From Stomoxys calcitrans (Eukaryota; Arthropoda; Insecta; Diptera; Muscidae), in assembly GCF_963082655.1 (NCBI RefSeq), contig NC_081553.1, positions 192,802,873 to 192,866,872 of the forward strand: a DNA stretch of 64,000 nucleotides, written 5' to 3'. The notes under the pieces were generated by a model that was given only the letters and a program-made list of their open reading frames with translations, did not search any database and was not told where the DNA came from. Below are positions 63,180 through 64,000 of the stretch, piece by piece (position 1 is the stretch's first letter; the number at the start of each line of letters is the position of its first letter). The translations under genes and the position numbers were made by a program.

Positions 63180-64000
63180 ACCTTGCTCTCTTACCCCGAA
63201 CCGTAGTGATCGTCTGCTACAGAATTCGTACATGATATGACCTTACGACTGCCATAGCTGGGGTTCTAGTAGGACCACACTGCTGGTTTGTTGTACAGAG
63301 ATGTCAGTTGATTTAGACGTGGGACACTGGCACTGAGATTGGGCTTTATTTATATTTCTTCATTGCTGGCTTCTGGGTGTGGCTATGACTGGATTAACGT
63401 TGATATGGCGGAAGTCTATGTAGAGTCTCCACCGACCGTTCTTCTTTTGTCCTAAGCGAACTGTAAGCACTCCCTGAGGGCTCGGTACATCCGTTGGTCA
63501 GAAGTTCGTTGATTTTACAGTCGATAAATTTCTGCATGGCGGGGTTCCAAGCTGCCAAATTGAACGGCCTGTCGTCGGTCATTACAATGCGGTGCGTGGC
63601 AACCGTATTTGGGTCATGCATCTACCAGAATTGCAGCAGCTCTTGATCCAGAAACTTTTGTATCCATTATTGGTCGGTGGCTGAGTGATCGCTTACCACT
63701 TGTTTCTTCGGTCATTAGGGAGGCAATGCAGCTCCATCTGTTCGCAAAGGCAAGACGCAGCGAGATATCTATGTTGCTCAGTTGGAACCTGGCCCGTATG
63801 CGGCAAAACACATATGATAAGCCAGTCATAGTGAGTCTGGCTCCAATTTTCCCCAAAAACTCTAGCCCGAGAATGACAGTCTCCAACGCAACTGGCACAA
63901 CTAAGAATCGTGTGGCTACTTTTTGATTTCACAGGTGGATGTCGATGTCTACGGCACTACGAACTTGTAGCTGGGACTGGTCAGCTAGGCATGGGGCCAA
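63180..64000 (-). mobile_element. Ty3/gypsy-type LTR retrotransposon pol remnant (window edge)
   Basis: Minus strand, from the right edge inward: VILGLEFLGKIGARLTMTGL (region after the aspartic protease), ISLRLAFANRWSC, then FNLAAWNPAMQKFIDCKINE and LLTNGCTEPSGSAYSS, the entry to the reverse-transcriptase domain. The next motif (RWRLYIDFRHIN) is in a different frame, so the polyprotein is broken near 63,440. The element continues past the window end. Confidence 0.8.

Overview
The window is nuclear DNA from a higher fly (Diptera), most likely a calyptrate/muscid. The evidence is short-exon spliced genes with fly-type splice sites, an insect Pasha, an insect ZMYND8-type protein, and AT-rich non-coding DNA saturated with LINE, SINE, mariner/Tc1, MITE and tandem-repeat elements. 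The species assignment is inference. No prokaryotic or CRISPR-like system is present.

Three loci can be reconstructed by hand-splicing. (1) 1,894-6,561 (+): pasha (DGCR8), the Drosha partner in the Microprocessor; five coding exons are visible and the first coding exon(s) are missing. A decayed copy of part of its second dsRNA-binding exon lies just downstream (6,791-7,215). (2) 17,519-41,383 (+): a ZMYND8-type chromatin reader with PHD, bromodomain, PWWP and C-terminal MYND; eight coding exons give a predicted 1,952 aa. Candidate non-coding 5' exons lie at 17,429-17,518, 17,136-17,357 and perhaps near 10,400-10,852. Its last intron is 12 kb and holds a decayed 18-bp minisatellite of about 5 kb, a deleted mariner, a Zeste-type Myb/SANT ORF and LINE/SINE debris. 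(3) 47,790-50,946 and 57,881-62,142 (-): two head-to-tail CRAL-TRIO (tocopherol-transfer-like) lipid-binding genes with identical internal exon lengths. The downstream copy is complete (298 aa). The upstream copy lacks exon 1 inside the window.

Regions between genes are repeats. 1-1,165 is LINE debris. 4,020-6,105 (pasha intron) holds a MITE, a LINE and a tandem repeat. 7,540-10,170 is LINE and SINE with a nested MITE. 12,050-16,080 has a SINE, LINE 3' ends, a Tc1/mariner-type remnant and a palindrome-bearing element. 19,300-20,900 is LINE. 35,270-40,760 is LINE/SINE plus tandem repeats. 42,405-45,125 and 48,480-63,170 are dominated by one repeat superfamily built of 152-153-bp direct repeats. 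46,380-47,480 is an unusual GC-rich tandem block. 63,180-64,000 is a Ty3/gypsy-type pol remnant.

The genes show no obvious functional cooperation. The main biological signal is how strongly repeats have expanded introns, including nested insertions with readable target-site duplications and one likely source/derivative transposon pair. All spliced models were built by eye from reading frame, splice dinucleotides and family knowledge, without transcripts or database searches.
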